DNA of 64,000 nucleotides from Aquibium microcysteis (GTDB lineage: Bacteria; Pseudomonadota; Alphaproteobacteria; Rhizobiales; Rhizobiaceae). The translations under genes and the position numbers were made by a program. This document shows, in pieces, positions 63,424 through 64,000 of the stretch (positions are counted from its first letter, which is position 1; the number at the start of each line of letters is the position of its first letter). Where the stretch lies: positions 2,965,001 to 3,029,000 of the forward strand of contig NZ_CP061080.1 of the NCBI RefSeq assembly GCF_014495845.1, written 5' to 3'. The notes under the pieces were generated by a model. That model saw only the letters and a list, made by a program, of their open reading frames with translations, had not been told where the DNA came from and did not search any database.

Positions 63424-63921
63424 TCAGGCTCCCTTGGTCATGCGCTGGAGGAGAAGCAGGCAGACGAGGCCGGGCAGCTTCAGCGCCTCGGCCGCGGCCA
63501 CCCGCTCGGGCGTATAGTGCCCTGCGACGTCGAGGCAGTTGATGGTCCCGGCGACTTCGCCGTCGATCAGGATCGGCACGTTCATGACGCTCTCGCAGCC
63601 GAGCGAACGGATCTGCTCCCAGTCACCGAACACGTCGGCGATCGCCTCGATGTCGTTGGCGACGAAGGTCTTCTTCTCCGCGATGACCTGGCGCGACCAG
63701 TCGGTCTCGTTGGCAGGCTTGGTGCCCGAGACGGGATAGGCGTCGGGCATGTTGGAATAGACGCGTGCATTGACCCGTTGCGCCCGGTCGCTGGTCATGA
63801 CGGTGAAGAGCTTGGCTCCGACGACCTGCTGCGTGAGCGCGCAGAGCGCGTCGAGGGCGGCCTGCGGCTGGCCGGTGCCGCCGGCGGCGAGGAGGAAGGG
63901 GGTATAGTCAGGCACGTTCAT
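63424..63921 (-). CDS. GAF-domain protein
   Basis: A 165-residue single GAF domain: helix QAALDALCALTQQVVGAKLF, then strand TVMTSDRAQRVNARVYSNMP, FVANDIEAIADVFGDWEQIR, and SVMNVPILIDGEVAGTINCL. There is no DNA-binding or kinase part. Stand-alone GAF proteins are common in hydantoinase and amidohydrolase clusters, where the role is unclear; small-molecule binding is the usual property of the fold. It overlaps the preceding gene by 14 bases. Confidence 0.85.
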   Translation of the reverse strand: MNVPDYTPFLLAAGGTGQPQAALDALCALTQQVVGAKLFTVMTSDRAQRVNARVYSNMPDAYPVSGTKPANETDWSRQVIAEKKTFVANDIEAIADVFGDWEQIRSLGCESVMNVPILIDGEVAGTINCLDVAGHYTPERVAAAEALKLPGLVCLLLLQRMTKGA

Positions 63922-64000
63922 TGTCGTTCTCCATGAGACGGTCGCGCAGCCGCACCTCGTCGGCGGTGACGACCGGAACGGCGCCGATCAGGCGTCGCGT
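63908..64000 (-). CDS. 3' end of a gene running beyond the window
   Basis: The last 30 codons of a gene that starts beyond position 64000; the tail reads LIGAVPVVTADEVRLRDRLM and then ENDNERA. The stop lies 14 bases inside the GAF gene, so it belongs to the same operon. Too short to identify. Confidence 0.6.
   Translation of the reverse strand, partial: TRRLIGAVPVVTADEVRLRDRLMENDNERA

Overview
The window is GC-rich, densely packed DNA that looks like a chromosome of an alphaproteobacterium of the Hyphomicrobiales (Rhizobiales), probably near Mesorhizobium and other Phyllobacteriaceae. The reasons are gene content (fused guaA, guaB, rlmE, GppA-like phosphatase, hydantoinase/oxoprolinase genes) and long intergenic palindromes with CCCCTCATCCG...CTTCTCCCCG arms, typical of that order. 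No species can be named from sequence alone.

Positions 1-1162 hold a truncated unknown gene and an L,D-transpeptidase lipoprotein. From about 1.5 to 41 kb lies a non-flagellar type III secretion system (injectisome) in six blocks. Block A (9076 down to 1519, minus): gatekeeper SctW, chaperones, translocators SctE and SctB, more chaperones and an Ala/Pro-rich protein. Block B (9587-11334, plus): a small unknown, a Crp/Fnr regulator, a putative needle chaperone and needle SctF. Block C (24155 down to 12066, minus): GspD-like lipoprotein secretin SctC, a CesT-type chaperone, a coiled-coil protein, then two paralogues with V-antigen-like coiled-coil ends, of 1504 and 500 residues. Block D (24512-28222, plus): an oversized SctD, an unknown helical protein and a CesT-type chaperone. 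Block E (37860 down to 28260, minus): sctIJKLNOPQRSTU, the rod, inner ring, sorting platform, ATPase and export gate. Block F (38149-40980, plus): a chaperone and a 751-residue effector candidate in which I read two RasGAP-like domains. A near-identical 235-bp palindromic element abuts the last stop codons of blocks A and C. The export-gate gene sctV is not in the window.

The gene set is coherent: cytoplasmic ATPase and sorting platform, a base with a secretin, a needle, a tip, two pore-forming translocators, a gatekeeper, about ten chaperone-like proteins, a local regulator and one clear effector candidate. The most notable items are the tandem RasGAP-like effector, the giant repeat-bearing tip-like protein with its short partner, and the unusual secretin and SctD.

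The locus stops beside the 3' end of guaA (41246). From there to 56 kb are ordinary chromosomal genes: guaA, a vapC remnant, MTA/SAH nucleosidase, PaaI-type thioesterase, TspO, a Popeye-like membrane protein, rsmB, an OxyR-like regulator, a PQQ-type sugar dehydrogenase, a MAPEG protein, an Rrf2 regulator with a flavoprotein, guaB, an MFS exporter, rlmE and a Ppx/GppA phosphatase. From 56.5 kb to the end, a minus-strand cluster (GAF protein, HyuA, HyuB, M24 peptidase, second HyuB) suggests catabolism of a cyclic amide or N-substituted amino acid. I saw no tRNA, rRNA, CRISPR array or intact insertion sequence.
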